In this document: one piece after another, positions 35,225 through 43,550 of the stretch
Layout of the letters: each line of letters starts with the position of its first letter
Numbering within the stretch: the first letter of the stretch is position 1
Origin: an uncultured Actinomycetes bacterium
GTDB lineage: Bacteria > Actinomycetota > CADDZG01 > WHSQ01
Reading direction: 5' to 3'
Assembly: GCA_937863385.1 (NCBI GenBank)
Contig: CALMBW010000019.1
Span: forward strand, 1 to 64,000
DNA: 64,000 nt
Notes under the pieces: model-generated
Told to the model about the DNA's origin: nothing
What the model saw: only the letters and a program-made list of their open reading frames with translations
Database searches by the model: none
Position numbers and translations under genes: made by a program

Positions 35225-36076
35225 CTAGGTGGGTAGTTGGATCCGCTGTTCACCCGAATAAACGTTGAATCGATCGTCGCGAACGAACCCGACCAGCGTT
35301 AAGCCGAATGACAGGGCAACCTCGATCGCGAGGCTGCTCGGCGCCGACACCGAACAGAGGATCGGGATGCCTGCCGTCACAGCCTTCTGGGCGATCTCGT
35401 AACTCGACCGCCCGCTAACCATGAGGATGGCATCCCCGGCGGGCACTTTGTGGTCGAGAAGCATGCGACCCACGAGCTTGTCCACGGCATTGTGCCGCCC
35501 CACATCCTCTCTACTCAACAACAGCCTGCCTTGACTATCGAAGAGTGCAGCTGCGTGCAGCCCACCGGTCGTCGAGAAGAGCGACTGTCGCTCACTGAGC
35601 AACTGCGGCAAGGACTTCACCAAGCTTGCCGGCACGACGGGGCCACCAACCATCGGGCGAACCCCAGAGATCTGTATCGCTTCGATGCTGGCCTTACCGC
35701 ATACCCCGCAAGCGCTCGACATCTGGAAGTGTCTTTGAAGATGCGCCAGGTCGACGGTCCTTGGGTCCCGCAGATCGACGGTAACGATGTTGTAGAGCTG
35801 CTCGGCTGGGAAGTCATCGCTACGGCAATAGCCGATCGAGGCGATCTGGTCTGCATCGGTGAGGACGCCTTCACCGAAAAGGAACCCGGCCGCCAACTCG
35901 AAGTCGTTCCCAGGAGTCCGCATCGTCACTGCGACCGTCTGCGTTTGTCCGCCTGCAACGAGTCTGATCTCCATCGGCTCTTCGGTAACGACACGATCGT
36001 TGCGGCGTGTGACTGTGTCGCCTTGCACCTTGACGACCTTGGCGCGCCCCTCGCTCGCGGGCCGGGGGTTGCTCAT
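35225..36076 (-). CDS. fdhD: formate dehydrogenase sulfur-transfer protein FdhD
   Basis: 283 residues. The sulfur-carrying C-x-x-C loop is A-C-G-V-C-G-K mid-protein, and R-E-D-V-G-R-H-N-A-V-D-K and the S-G-R-x-S-x-E-x-x-x-K segment are family signatures. FdhD passes sulfur from a cysteine desulfurase to the molybdenum cofactor of formate dehydrogenase. The ATG at 36076 is chosen because it overlaps the stop of the molybdoenzyme gene as ATGA; the longer frame runs into that gene. Confidence 0.95.
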   Translation of the reverse strand: MSNPRPASEGRAKVVKVQGDTVTRRNDRVVTEEPMEIRLVAGGQTQTVAVTMRTPGNDFELAAGFLFGEGVLTDADQIASIGYCRSDDFPAEQLYNIVTVDLRDPRTVDLAHLQRHFQMSSACGVCGKASIEAIQISGVRPMVGGPVVPASLVKSLPQLLSERQSLFSTTGGLHAAALFDSQGRLLLSREDVGRHNAVDKLVGRMLLDHKVPAGDAILMVSGRSSYEIAQKAVTAGIPILCSVSAPSSLAIEVALSFGLTLVGFVRDDRFNVYSGEQRIQLPT

Positions 36077-38289
36077 GGTGTGGGGACCTCCAACTCGACG
36101 ATCGCGTTGTAGTCGGGTATCCCCGCCTCGGGCGACCGTCTGCCGCGGTCGATCAGTGGCTGGGCTTCGGGCCAATGGATCTGGAGGTTCCCGGGAGCCA
36201 CAGCGGCCAACGCCACCCTGCCTTCGAAGCGGCCAAGATCGTTCACGAGCACGACGTGGTCGCCGTCGGCCAACCCACGCTCGCGGGCATCGAGTTCGTT
36301 CATCAACACAGCATCGCGACCCAGGCGCGTGATCGGATCGATCTCTTTCTGGACCATGCTGTTGAACTGTTTGCCTCGCCGCGTCGTTACTACGTAACTA
36401 CCCTTCGGTACATCCCGTTGCGGTAGCGCGACCCGTGAGAAATGCGCCTTGCCATCCGGCGTCGGGAAGCTCCACCCGTCGCAGAGCATGGCTCCGCCAT
36501 ATTGGAACTGATCACCCTTGTTGGCCAGATGCTGGATGCCGTCGTAGAGGGGAACCTGCTCGGCGATCTCGTGACGGATCGCAGGTGTGTCCTTCCACCG
36601 AACCGCCTCGGAGTGCTCGGGCCGTGCCAGTTTGACGAGTTCGGAGAAGACCTCCCATTCCGGGCGAGCCTCACCGATCCTGCGTCCGGGGATCTCGGGG
36701 CTGAAGATGACCCGCCTCTCGGTGGACGTTTCGGTAACACCTCCCGGCGTCTCGTACCTGGTGGCGGCCGGCAACAGGATCACGGTCTCGCCAGGATCGA
36801 TGAGCATCTGACTCGACATGACAAGGTCCATGTGCACCCGCAGGGGAACGCGCGCCATGGCGGCTTCGACGGCATCGGGGTCGGGCATCACCTCTAAGAA
36901 GTTGCCGCCCACCGAGAACAGGACATCCAACTTGCCCTCGGCGGCAGCATCGAGCATCTGAGGGGCCGTGTACCCGGGCTCGGGGTCGAGGGGGAAACCC
37001 CATCTCTGCGAGAACTCCGCGGCACTGGTTCGGTCAAGGATCACAGGGCCGGGGAGCACCCCGGTGTAAGCCCCCATCTCCGCTCCCCCTTGAACTCCCG
37101 AGTGTCCGCGGATCGGCATCAGACCGCATCCCGGACGCCCAACGAATCCTTTGGAGAGGCCGAGATTGATGATCGCTCGAACGTTGTCTTCGCCGAACTG
37201 ATGCTGCGTTACGCCCATGCTCCAAACGAGAACCGCGGACCGTGCCGCGGCCAGCATCTCTGCGAAACCCAGCATCTCTTCTCGGGACGTCCCTGCTAGC
37301 CGTTCGAGTGCCTCCCAGGAGAAGCTCTCGATGTCGGCCTTGAGAGCTTGGAAGCCGGCGGTGTGTTGGGTGATGAAGGCGTCGTCGACCCATCCGTTGG
37401 CGATCATGTGCTTGAGGGTGCCGGAGAGAAAAGCGATGTCCCCTCCGACATTGACCAGGAAGAAACGATCGGTCATCCTCGTCCCGAACAGCGCGCTCTC
37501 GACGTTCGAAGGTACCCAGTATCGATCCATACCCGGCTCACGGTAGTTGTTGACCACCGCCACCTTGGTGCCCTCTTTGCGTGCGTGATACAGGTACTTC
37601 ATCGCAACAGGTTGGTTGTTCGCTACGTTCGAGCCGATGAACACGACCAGATCGCTTTCGATCCAGTCCTTGTACGAACAGGTAGTCGCATGCACACCCA
37701 GGGACTGCTTCAGTCCGAAGGTGCTCGGAGAGTGACAAACACGTGCGGCGTTATCGATCGAGTTGGTCCCAAGAGCACGCACGGATTTCTGCACCGCGTA
37801 GTAGTTCTCGTTGGTCATCCCCCGGCTGGTTAGATAGAAGGCGGAACGATCGGGCGATCCAGAGCGGATCTTCTCGGCGATCAACTCGAGAGCGTGGTCC
37901 CAACCGACCCGCTCGAACCCTGTCTGGCCGCGACGGCGCACCATCGGGTAGGGGATGCGCCCGAGGTCTCTGAGCTCCGAGCTCCTCAACCTCCGAAGAG
38001 CTTCCACATCGTGCAGGACCTGCGGATCCAGGGCCGGCATCGTGTTGAGTTTCAGCAGGCGCAAGCGAACGTTGCAGAGGTGGACCTCATCCAGGGTCCA
38101 ATCCTTCATCCCCGTCGTGCCCAGGGCGCAGCCATCGCACACGCCCTCGGTGAGGATGCGCCATGCGTAACGCCATTCGCCGCGCGTTTCCTTCAGCGCG
38201 TTCCACAACTCTGCGTAGTTGTTGGGTCGCTGCTCCCCGATCCCGAACGGCTTCTTGCTCGCCCACAGCGAGGGATCCCACCGGCTCAT
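36073..38289 (-). CDS. FdhF/YdeP-family molybdopterin oxidoreductase (formate dehydrogenase-like)
   Basis: 738 residues of the DMSO reductase superfamily. N-terminal Cys51, Cys54 and Cys72 resemble the modified metal-binding region of YdeP-type proteins and do not form a standard four-Cys FeS site. Cys185-His186 in R-V-C-H-S-P-S-T matches the Sec/Cys-His pair that ligates Mo in formate dehydrogenases. The coupled fdhD gene strongly supports a Mo-sulfido enzyme acting on formate or a similar small substrate. No membrane or hydrogenase partner is present, so the electron acceptor is unknown. Confidence 0.88.
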   Translation of the reverse strand: MSRWDPSLWASKKPFGIGEQRPNNYAELWNALKETRGEWRYAWRILTEGVCDGCALGTTGMKDWTLDEVHLCNVRLRLLKLNTMPALDPQVLHDVEALRRLRSSELRDLGRIPYPMVRRRGQTGFERVGWDHALELIAEKIRSGSPDRSAFYLTSRGMTNENYYAVQKSVRALGTNSIDNAARVCHSPSTFGLKQSLGVHATTCSYKDWIESDLVVFIGSNVANNQPVAMKYLYHARKEGTKVAVVNNYREPGMDRYWVPSNVESALFGTRMTDRFFLVNVGGDIAFLSGTLKHMIANGWVDDAFITQHTAGFQALKADIESFSWEALERLAGTSREEMLGFAEMLAAARSAVLVWSMGVTQHQFGEDNVRAIINLGLSKGFVGRPGCGLMPIRGHSGVQGGAEMGAYTGVLPGPVILDRTSAAEFSQRWGFPLDPEPGYTAPQMLDAAAEGKLDVLFSVGGNFLEVMPDPDAVEAAMARVPLRVHMDLVMSSQMLIDPGETVILLPAATRYETPGGVTETSTERRVIFSPEIPGRRIGEARPEWEVFSELVKLARPEHSEAVRWKDTPAIRHEIAEQVPLYDGIQHLANKGDQFQYGGAMLCDGWSFPTPDGKAHFSRVALPQRDVPKGSYVVTTRRGKQFNSMVQKEIDPITRLGRDAVLMNELDARERGLADGDHVVLVNDLGRFEGRVALAAVAPGNLQIHWPEAQPLIDRGRRSPEAGIPDYNAIVELEVPTP

Positions 38290-38295
38290 GCGCCT

Positions 38296-38301
38296 AACCT
38301 A
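38296..38301 (-). promoter_or_regulatory. leaderless-type -10 element (TAGGTT)
   Basis: On the minus strand TAGGTT is followed by 6 nt and the ATG of the molybdoenzyme gene, consistent with leaderless transcription of the fdhF-like/fdhD operon. Confidence 0.5.
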
Positions 38302-38321
38302 CGCCCGCCTTGACCACACGC

Positions 38322-38351
38322 GAAAGCGGCGCCCCTAAGAACGGGCGCCGC
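38322..38351 (-). terminator. hairpin terminator after the LVIVP gene
   Basis: GCGGCGCCC (38326-38334) pairs perfectly with GGGCGCCGC (38343-38351), loop 8 nt. Read on the minus strand it is followed by TTTCG, about 20 nt downstream of the LVIVP stop codon. Confidence 0.7.
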
Positions 38352-38371
38352 CGGAGAGATCTAGGATCGGT

Positions 38372-39547
38372 CTACAGGTCGCCGGTGTATTTGATGATGT
38401 CGAGGCCTCGGTTGTAGTCGAGCGAGTAGATGATCCGGTCAGTGACCCAGTAGGCAGCGCCCGACATCCCGCCCCAAGGCATGAAGTAGCCAACCTCGGA
38501 GATCTTGCCTTTGGAACTCACGTCCATGATGCGGACCCCGTGCTCGAAACGGCTGTGCGCAACCAGTCCGCCGTTGCGGAAGTTCGGGTGCAACTCTAGC
38601 CAGTGCGACGAGCAACCACCCTGGTTCGCGGCAGGCTTGCCATCGAGGTAAGTGCCGTTCGTCTCGTAGTGGCGATCAAGCACGGGCCCGAACTGACCCG
38701 TCTTGCGCCAGTTCGAGGCATCGATGGTCATCATGTGGCCGTTGGTTTCGGCACCGCAGCGTGCAACGAAGTTCTGCTCGCTGCCTGCGATGAAGAACTT
38801 GTCCATGCCGCCGTTGCCCCAGCGCGCTGAGTGCATCACGCTTACGTTCGAGATGATCTCGGATGTGGCGATCAATTTCGGCTTCGCAGGGTTCTTGCGC
38901 GCGTCAAGAAGCAGCATGGGGTTGCTCGAGGTGAGCACGATGCCCGGAGCGATCTCTTCGACGTCATGGCCAGACTGAGCTGGCTTGCCGTCACCCCATT
39001 TGGTCTTGAGAAGTTTGGGCTCTGCAGGCACTCGTATGTCGATGATCTGGCCGTTCGAGTTGTACACGTACTTGCAGTCGAGCACGCAGCTGGAGGTGTG
39101 CGAGCCAGCGCCGGGCAGCACTCCAACGATCACGGGGTTCGACTTGTCTTCGACGTCGATCACGTAGAGAGCGTTGGTCCCGCCGCGGACCTCTCCGTCG
39201 GCGGATGCCGTCACCTGGTTGGGGACCACGATGACCTTCTCATTGCCATCGAGGTCCTCACGCGAAAGCAGCCACTCCTGAGGCATCGGAACGAAGCCTG
39301 TCAGCGTCGGGTTCTCGGGGTCCTCCAGCGAGAAGATCATGACCTTGTTCTGGTCGTTCGCATAGAAGTAGTCGCCCACCACGCGGCCACCGACGCCGTC
39401 TTGAGCGATCGGCAGGTGACGGATGAACTCGACGTTGTCAGAGGTCACACCACCGGGGCCTGGACCCGCCTCGCCAGAGACACTCGGGGTCGTCGGCGCC
39501 ACGCCAACGAGCAGGCCCGCCACCAGCACCAAGATCGCCTTACGCAT
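38372..39547 (-). CDS. secreted LVIVP-repeat protein
   Basis: 391 residues with a signal peptide (about 1-25) and repeated strands such as L-Y-V-I-D-V-E-D-K-S-N-P-V-I-V-G, the LVIVP repeat that builds a beta-propeller-like surface. Four Cys (in V-L-D-C, R-C-G, G-G-C and nearby) could form disulfides outside the cell. No enzymatic motif recognised. AGGGGAG precedes the ATG. A hairpin terminator follows, so it is probably a single-gene unit. Confidence 0.8.
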   Translation of the reverse strand: MRKAILVLVAGLLVGVAPTTPSVSGEAGPGPGGVTSDNVEFIRHLPIAQDGVGGRVVGDYFYANDQNKVMIFSLEDPENPTLTGFVPMPQEWLLSREDLDGNEKVIVVPNQVTASADGEVRGGTNALYVIDVEDKSNPVIVGVLPGAGSHTSSCVLDCKYVYNSNGQIIDIRVPAEPKLLKTKWGDGKPAQSGHDVEEIAPGIVLTSSNPMLLLDARKNPAKPKLIATSEIISNVSVMHSARWGNGGMDKFFIAGSEQNFVARCGAETNGHMMTIDASNWRKTGQFGPVLDRHYETNGTYLDGKPAANQGGCSSHWLELHPNFRNGGLVAHSRFEHGVRIMDVSSKGKISEVGYFMPWGGMSGAAYWVTDRIIYSLDYNRGLDIIKYTGDL

Positions 39548-39636
39548 CGTTTCACTCCCCTGTTGGAAATCAGTCTTGGCGACAGGATTCGCCAGATCCG
39601 CAGGCTTCCCTCCCCCGTCTGGCGGCGACGCGAGAA

Positions 39637-39659
39637 CGCCCGCCTCGTGTGGGCGGGCG
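39637..39659 (-). terminator. hairpin terminator after cysC
   Basis: CGCCCGCC (39637-39644) pairs with GGCGGGCG (39652-39659) with a 7-nt loop, about 30 nt downstream of the cysC stop, followed on the minus strand by TTCTCG. It closes the sulfate-activation operon. Confidence 0.6.
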
Positions 39660-39686
39660 CTCCGAACGTCTAAGGACCGGTAAGGC

Positions 39687-40238
39687 CTAGGCCTCGGTGA
39701 GGAACTTCATCTCGATGAGCTTGTCGATCACCTTCTGAGCCGACTCCTCCACAGACTCCGAATCGGTCTTGCACGTCACTTCGGGGTTCTCAGGGGCCTC
39801 GTAGGGGTCGTCGATCCCGGTGAAGCCCTTGATCTCGCCCGCCCGTGCCTTGGCGTAGAGACCCTTGACGTCACGTCCTTCGCACACCTCGAGCGGCGCG
39901 TCGGCGTAGATCTCGACGAAGTCCTTGATCATGTCCCGAGCCTCGTCACGGATGGCCTTGTAAGGAGAGATCGCAGCCGTGATCACGAAGACACCGTTGC
40001 GCTGCAGCAGGTGTGCAACGAAAGCGATCCGGCGGATGTTGGTGTTGCGGTCCTCCTCGCTGAAGCCCAGGCCTTTGCTGAGGTTCTCTCGTACGACGTC
40101 ACCGTCGAGGATCTCGACCGGTACTCCGGCATCGAGAAGTTGCTCTTCAACCTGGTGGGCGATCGTGGTCTTGCCCGAACCCGAGAGGCCGGTGAACCAC
40201 AGAACCGCTCCTCTTTCTCTGTCTGCTTGCTTCAGCAT
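39687..40238 (-). CDS. cysC: adenylylsulfate (APS) kinase
   Basis: 183 residues. P-loop G-L-S-G-S-G-K-T at 17-24, D-G-D-x-V-R after it, R-R-I-A-F-V-A, and [10 protein letters not shown] with [11 protein letters not shown], all typical of CysC. It phosphorylates APS to PAPS. AGGAG sits before the ATG. It is the third gene after sat and an alkaline-phosphatase-superfamily gene; a 68-nt A+T-rich gap separates it from the latter and may hold an internal promoter. Confidence 0.95.
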   Translation of the reverse strand: MLKQADRERGAVLWFTGLSGSGKTTIAHQVEEQLLDAGVPVEILDGDVVRENLSKGLGFSEEDRNTNIRRIAFVAHLLQRNGVFVITAAISPYKAIRDEARDMIKDFVEIYADAPLEVCEGRDVKGLYAKARAGEIKGFTGIDDPYEAPENPEVTCKTDSESVEESAQKVIDKLIEMKFLTEA

Positions 40239-40306
40239 CTTGGTCTCCTTTTCGTTTTTCGTGTAAAGAACGCGTTGGATAGGCGCGAGATTCTTCGGTA
40301 AAAACG

Positions 40307-41812
40307 CTATTTCTTTAGGGCGCTCGTGCCTAGGGCTTGGGGGGCCGGGTCGAGGCCGAACTGCTCCAGGATCGTGCAGTGAACGTCCCAGAGATGCAGC
40401 CCTTCCTTGCGGCCGGTGGGCTGCCCGGGGGCGTTGTTCATGATGAAGATCCCGTGCTCGGCGTGGTTGGCTTCGTCGGAACCCGTGTCGTTCTCGAAGG
40501 TGTAGATATCGCCGTAACCGACCGAGCCGACCGAGCGCCAGCGCAACTCGCCGAAGATCACGATGAGGTCCGGGGCAACACCGTTGGTGGTCGTGTAGAT
40601 CCCTTCGGGCTTATGAGCTTTGTTGCCCATCGGCTTGCCTTCGTGGTCGACCATCGCTTCGATCTTGGCGATCAACTCGTCCCGGACCGCTTCGTACTGA
40701 TCCTGCGGGATGATGCCGTTCGGCTCGCGGCCTTCGACGTTCAAGAACAAGCGGCCGTAGTAGCCGCCGTCGCCCCAGGCCTTGGTCTTGCTCCAATCGA
40801 TCGTGAGTTTGTTGAAAGGAGTGACCTCTGCCGGCATACCCTCTTCGAAGTTGAGGTACCCCTCGTTCACGAGCCATTCGTTGAAGCAGAGCCCGCCGTA
40901 CATGGGCTTGGCGCCGTGGTCCGAGACCACCAGAACAGTGGTGTTGTCGTCCGCGTACTTGTCGAGAAGCTCCCCGACCTTGCCGTCCAGGTAACGGTAG
41001 TAGTCGCGCAGGGCGTCCTTGTGGGGATTGTCCGGCTCGAAGCGCGGGTGGTTCGGGTCGATGTAGGACCAGATGCCGTGGTTAAGGCGGTCGGGACCCA
41101 TCTCGACCATCATGAAGAAGTCCCAAGGCTTGTTGGCCAGCAGATAATCGGCGGCCTTGAAGCGCTCCTCGGTCATCTTGTAGGACTCGTCGATGATGTA
41201 TTGCGTGTCGTCGGTGCGGAAGTTGCGGACGTCAAAGATGTAATTGATCCCGTTGCTCACCAACTCTTGCTTGAGCTCTTTCGGGTAGGTGTACTCGGCC
41301 TCGTCGTTCGGTGTAAGGAAGCAACCGATCTGCACGCCCTTCAAAGCCTTGGGCGGATAGCTCGGCGGCACCGACATGACGATGCAGTCCTTGCCTGCCT
41401 CGGAAAGGATGTCCCACACCGTCGGTTCCTTGATCGCCCACGAGGTTGCGAACGAAAGGCCGTCGTAAGTGTGGTCCTTACGATTGCGGAACCCGTAGAT
41501 ACCCAAGGTGCCGGGGTCCTTGGACGTCATCATGCACATCCAGGCCGGAACCGTGATCGGGGGCGTGATGGATTCGAGAGGTCCGAACATCCCGTTCTCG
41601 CGCAGCTTCGTGAGATTGGGGATCTCGTCGGTGTACTCGTCGAAGATGTGCTCGGGGGGAGCGCAGTCCAACCCGATCACCATCACCTTGCGACGGTTGG
41701 GATCCTTCTCGTTTTCGGCCTGCGCGCTTGAGGAATCGGCAGCGCGCGTTCCCTGCGGCCCCTCGCCCGCCCGCGAGTCGTCTTTCTTCTTCAGTCGATC
41801 TAAGAGACCCAT
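40307..41812 (-). CDS. alkaline phosphatase superfamily phosphodiesterase in the sulfate-activation operon
   Basis: 501 residues of the type I phosphodiesterase/nucleotide pyrophosphatase superfamily with a charged low-complexity N-terminus (1-40). The metal Asp49 is in V-I-G-L-D-C, the likely nucleophile Thr87 in P-P-I-T-V-P-A-W, with [15 protein letters not shown] and a C-terminal H-x-x-H-G completing the set. No signal peptide, so it acts in the cytoplasm. Lying between sat and cysC (9 nt after sat), it could hydrolyse APS, PAPS, PAP or a sulfated product; this is inference from position. Confidence 0.82.
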   Translation of the reverse strand: MGLLDRLKKKDDSRAGEGPQGTRAADSSSAQAENEKDPNRRKVMVIGLDCAPPEHIFDEYTDEIPNLTKLRENGMFGPLESITPPITVPAWMCMMTSKDPGTLGIYGFRNRKDHTYDGLSFATSWAIKEPTVWDILSEAGKDCIVMSVPPSYPPKALKGVQIGCFLTPNDEAEYTYPKELKQELVSNGINYIFDVRNFRTDDTQYIIDESYKMTEERFKAADYLLANKPWDFFMMVEMGPDRLNHGIWSYIDPNHPRFEPDNPHKDALRDYYRYLDGKVGELLDKYADDNTTVLVVSDHGAKPMYGGLCFNEWLVNEGYLNFEEGMPAEVTPFNKLTIDWSKTKAWGDGGYYGRLFLNVEGREPNGIIPQDQYEAVRDELIAKIEAMVDHEGKPMGNKAHKPEGIYTTTNGVAPDLIVIFGELRWRSVGSVGYGDIYTFENDTGSDEANHAEHGIFIMNNAPGQPTGRKEGLHLWDVHCTILEQFGLDPAPQALGTSALKK

Positions 41813-41821
41813 GCGTAACTC

Positions 41822-43003
41822 CTAAGCCTTGCCTTGAGCGTCCGCGATCAGGATGCGAGCGACCTCGGGACGCGAGAACTCTTGCGGTGGCTCGATGCCG
41901 TCCTGAAGCATCTGACGCACCTGGGTCCCCGACAGGAAGACCCGGTCTTCCTTGCCGTGAGGACAGGTCTTGTCAGAGCCCATCCCTTCACACTTGTTGC
42001 ACCAGAAAGAGTGCTCGAACTTCAGAGGCTCGATGCCGAGCTCGCCCGGCTCGAACTGATCGAACATCTCCTGCGCCTCGTAGGTCCCGTAGTAGTCACC
42101 GACACCTGCGTGGTCGCGCCCGACGATGAAGTGTGTGATCCCGTAGTTCTTGCGGAGAAGGGCGTGCCAGATCGCCTCACGGGGACCGGCATAGCGCATC
42201 GCGGCCGGGAAGACGGAGAGAACCACGCGGTTCTGCGGGTAGTAGTTCTCCATCAGGACCTCGTAACACTTCATGCGGGTCTCCGCAGGGATGTCGTCGC
42301 CCTTCGTGCCACCAACGAGTGGGTGGATGACCAGGCCTTCGGTGATCTCTAGAGCGCACTTGGTCAGGTACTCGTGAGCACGGTGGATCGGGTTACGGGT
42401 CTGGAAAGCGACGACGGTCTTCCAACCATTGTCCGCGATGTACTCACGAAGCTGCAGCGGGGTGCGGCGGTAGTTCTCGAACTCGTGCGAGAACACGTTG
42501 CGCAGAACCGTGACCTCGCCACCAACGTAGTTGGGGGCCTGGCTGTAGAGGTACGCGACGCCGGGGTGTTCCTTGTCATCAGTCTTGTAGGTCTTGAGTG
42601 CCTCGTTCGAGACGTCGTAGGTATAGACGTCTGCAACGTCGATGGTTGCGACGATCTCGCCTTCGTGCACGATCGCGGCCCGCTTTCCGGCCTCTAGGTT
42701 GGCGACCTCCTGGTCGGTTGCCGACAGAGTGATCGGCAAAGCCCAGGGAAGTCCGTTGGCCAAGCGCATCTCCTCAACGACCGACGTGTAGTCATCGTTG
42801 GTCATGAAGCCACGGTTCGGCGAGACTGCACCAACGGCGAGCAGCTCCAGATCGGAAAGAACACGACGGGACTTCGCCTCGATCGTGGGGTAGGACTCAG
42901 CTTCTTTGGTAAGAGCTGCGATCTCGTCTTGTCCTGCCATGCGGATCTCGAGGGCACCGCCATGGGGGGCGTTGCCTGGAACGTCCTTCTGGGTGAAGGG
43001 CAT
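41822..43003 (-). CDS. sat: sulfate adenylyltransferase (ATP sulfurylase)
   Basis: 393-residue monomeric-type ATP sulfurylase making APS from ATP and sulfate. The active-site motif [10 protein letters not shown] is at 201-210, V-G-R-D-H-A-G follows, and a C-terminal C-x-x-C...C-P-H-G cluster (probable zinc site) matches the bacterial/archaeal class. The start at 43003 is chosen for AAGGAGG 7 nt upstream and the family-typical N-terminus; the frame is open 12 codons further. First gene of sat-phosphodiesterase-cysC. Confidence 0.94.
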   Translation of the reverse strand: MPFTQKDVPGNAPHGGALEIRMAGQDEIAALTKEAESYPTIEAKSRRVLSDLELLAVGAVSPNRGFMTNDDYTSVVEEMRLANGLPWALPITLSATDQEVANLEAGKRAAIVHEGEIVATIDVADVYTYDVSNEALKTYKTDDKEHPGVAYLYSQAPNYVGGEVTVLRNVFSHEFENYRRTPLQLREYIADNGWKTVVAFQTRNPIHRAHEYLTKCALEITEGLVIHPLVGGTKGDDIPAETRMKCYEVLMENYYPQNRVVLSVFPAAMRYAGPREAIWHALLRKNYGITHFIVGRDHAGVGDYYGTYEAQEMFDQFEPGELGIEPLKFEHSFWCNKCEGMGSDKTCPHGKEDRVFLSGTQVRQMLQDGIEPPQEFSRPEVARILIADAQGKA

Positions 43004-43099
43004 CGATAGCCTCCTTGCCTGTCTAGGGTCGCGCGACACAGACGGTAAGGGACCGGCCGTGCCTGTGGGATGTGGAGGCGCCGAAGGGACACTCCGGCT

Positions 43100-43132
43100 G
43101 CACTCTTATAGCACTCTAAGGGTACCAGATAA
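43100..43132 (-). promoter_or_regulatory. candidate sat promoter with direct repeats
   Basis: Minus strand: TTATCT (43127-43132), 16-bp spacer, TATAAG (43105-43110). On the plus strand GCACTCTTA (43100-43108) and GCACTCTAA (43111-43119) form near-identical direct repeats one helical turn apart over the -10, a likely regulator site. The start of sat is about 100 nt downstream. Confidence 0.45.
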
Positions 43133-43173
43133 GGCGGATCGAGGCGGGGCCGGGGGCGGCCGGAAAAGGGCAT

Positions 43174-43269
43174 AAAAAATGTACCCGTCGAGCCTTCGTC
43201 CCGGGCAAGCCCGGTTTACAACTCAACGGGTACGAGTAGGAATCTAGAGGCTGGCCGCAGCACTGGCAA
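43174..43269 (-). ncRNA. minimal promoter-hairpin-T6 unit (small RNA or attenuator)
   Basis: Minus strand: TTGCCA (43264-43269), 17 bp, TAGATT (43241-43246), predicted start near 43234. From there 43222-43233 pairs with 43181-43192 (11 of 12 positions), enclosing an inner CCGGGC/GCCCGG stem, and six T residues follow immediately (43174-43179). The transcript would be about 60 nt, almost entirely one long hairpin. It may instead be a terminator or riboswitch-like attenuator upstream of sat. Confidence 0.5.
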
Positions 43270-43450
43270 CCCCCACCGGCGTCATTTATTCGCGTTCTCG
43301 ACCTGATTTCTTCGCGGATCGGACATATCGGCGCCCCTGACGGGCTTTTCGCGCCGGTATCGAAAGGTTGGAGGCCCCGATTCTTCCGCGCGAACAAAGG
43401 AGGCTAAGGTTCCAGGTCGAACCCCCAGGCTTGGGATTTGATGGCGTCCG

Positions 43451-43499
43451 CTGTGGTGTGGCAGGATGCCTTCGGCCACTGGCCGGCTCTTCCCCACAG
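43451..43499 (+). promoter_or_regulatory. foldable leader of the M23 peptidase gene
   Basis: CTGTGG (43451-43456) can pair with CCACAG (43494-43499), enclosing two small hairpins (GGCA/TGCC and GGCC/GGCC). The element lies about 50 nt before the peptidase ATG and contains CTCTTCCCC, a word reminiscent of c-di-AMP riboswitches, whose other conserved blocks I do not find. Confidence 0.25.
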
Positions 43500-43550
43500 A
43501 TGTTTCGGAGTCCTCGCGGGCTCGATGGACCGACCGAGTAAAGGAGAACG

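Larger units (their letters stand above)
43004..43550. other. 547-bp divergent control region between sat and the M23 peptidase gene
   Basis: No convincing protein gene. It contains the sat promoter with 11-bp-spaced direct repeats (43100-43132), a complete mini transcription unit (promoter 43241-43269 and hairpin plus T6 at 43174-43233), and a cloverleaf-like foldable leader before the M23 gene (43451-43499). A 93-codon minus frame across it has no start signal. Confidence 0.6.

Noticed and set aside
40337-41731. 464-codon plus-strand open frame
   Set aside because: It lies entirely antisense to the phosphodiesterase of the sulfate operon, whose catalytic motifs are clear; the frame is open because of G+C bias and has no motif of its own.
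43100-43119. Second CIRCE/HrcA operator at sat
   Set aside because: The GCACTC words are direct repeats 11 bp apart, not the inverted repeat with 9-nt spacer that HrcA requires.
43181-43233. c-di-GMP-I (GEMM) riboswitch
   Set aside because: AAACC...GGGACG around the inner hairpin resembles half of GEMM-I, but the second helical domain with its receptor is missing.
43260-43290. Cysteine-rich leader peptide (C-Q-C-C) controlling sat by attenuation
   Set aside because: The frame has no start codon with a ribosome-binding site, and the Cys codons coincide with the promoter at 43241-43269, which explains the sequence better.
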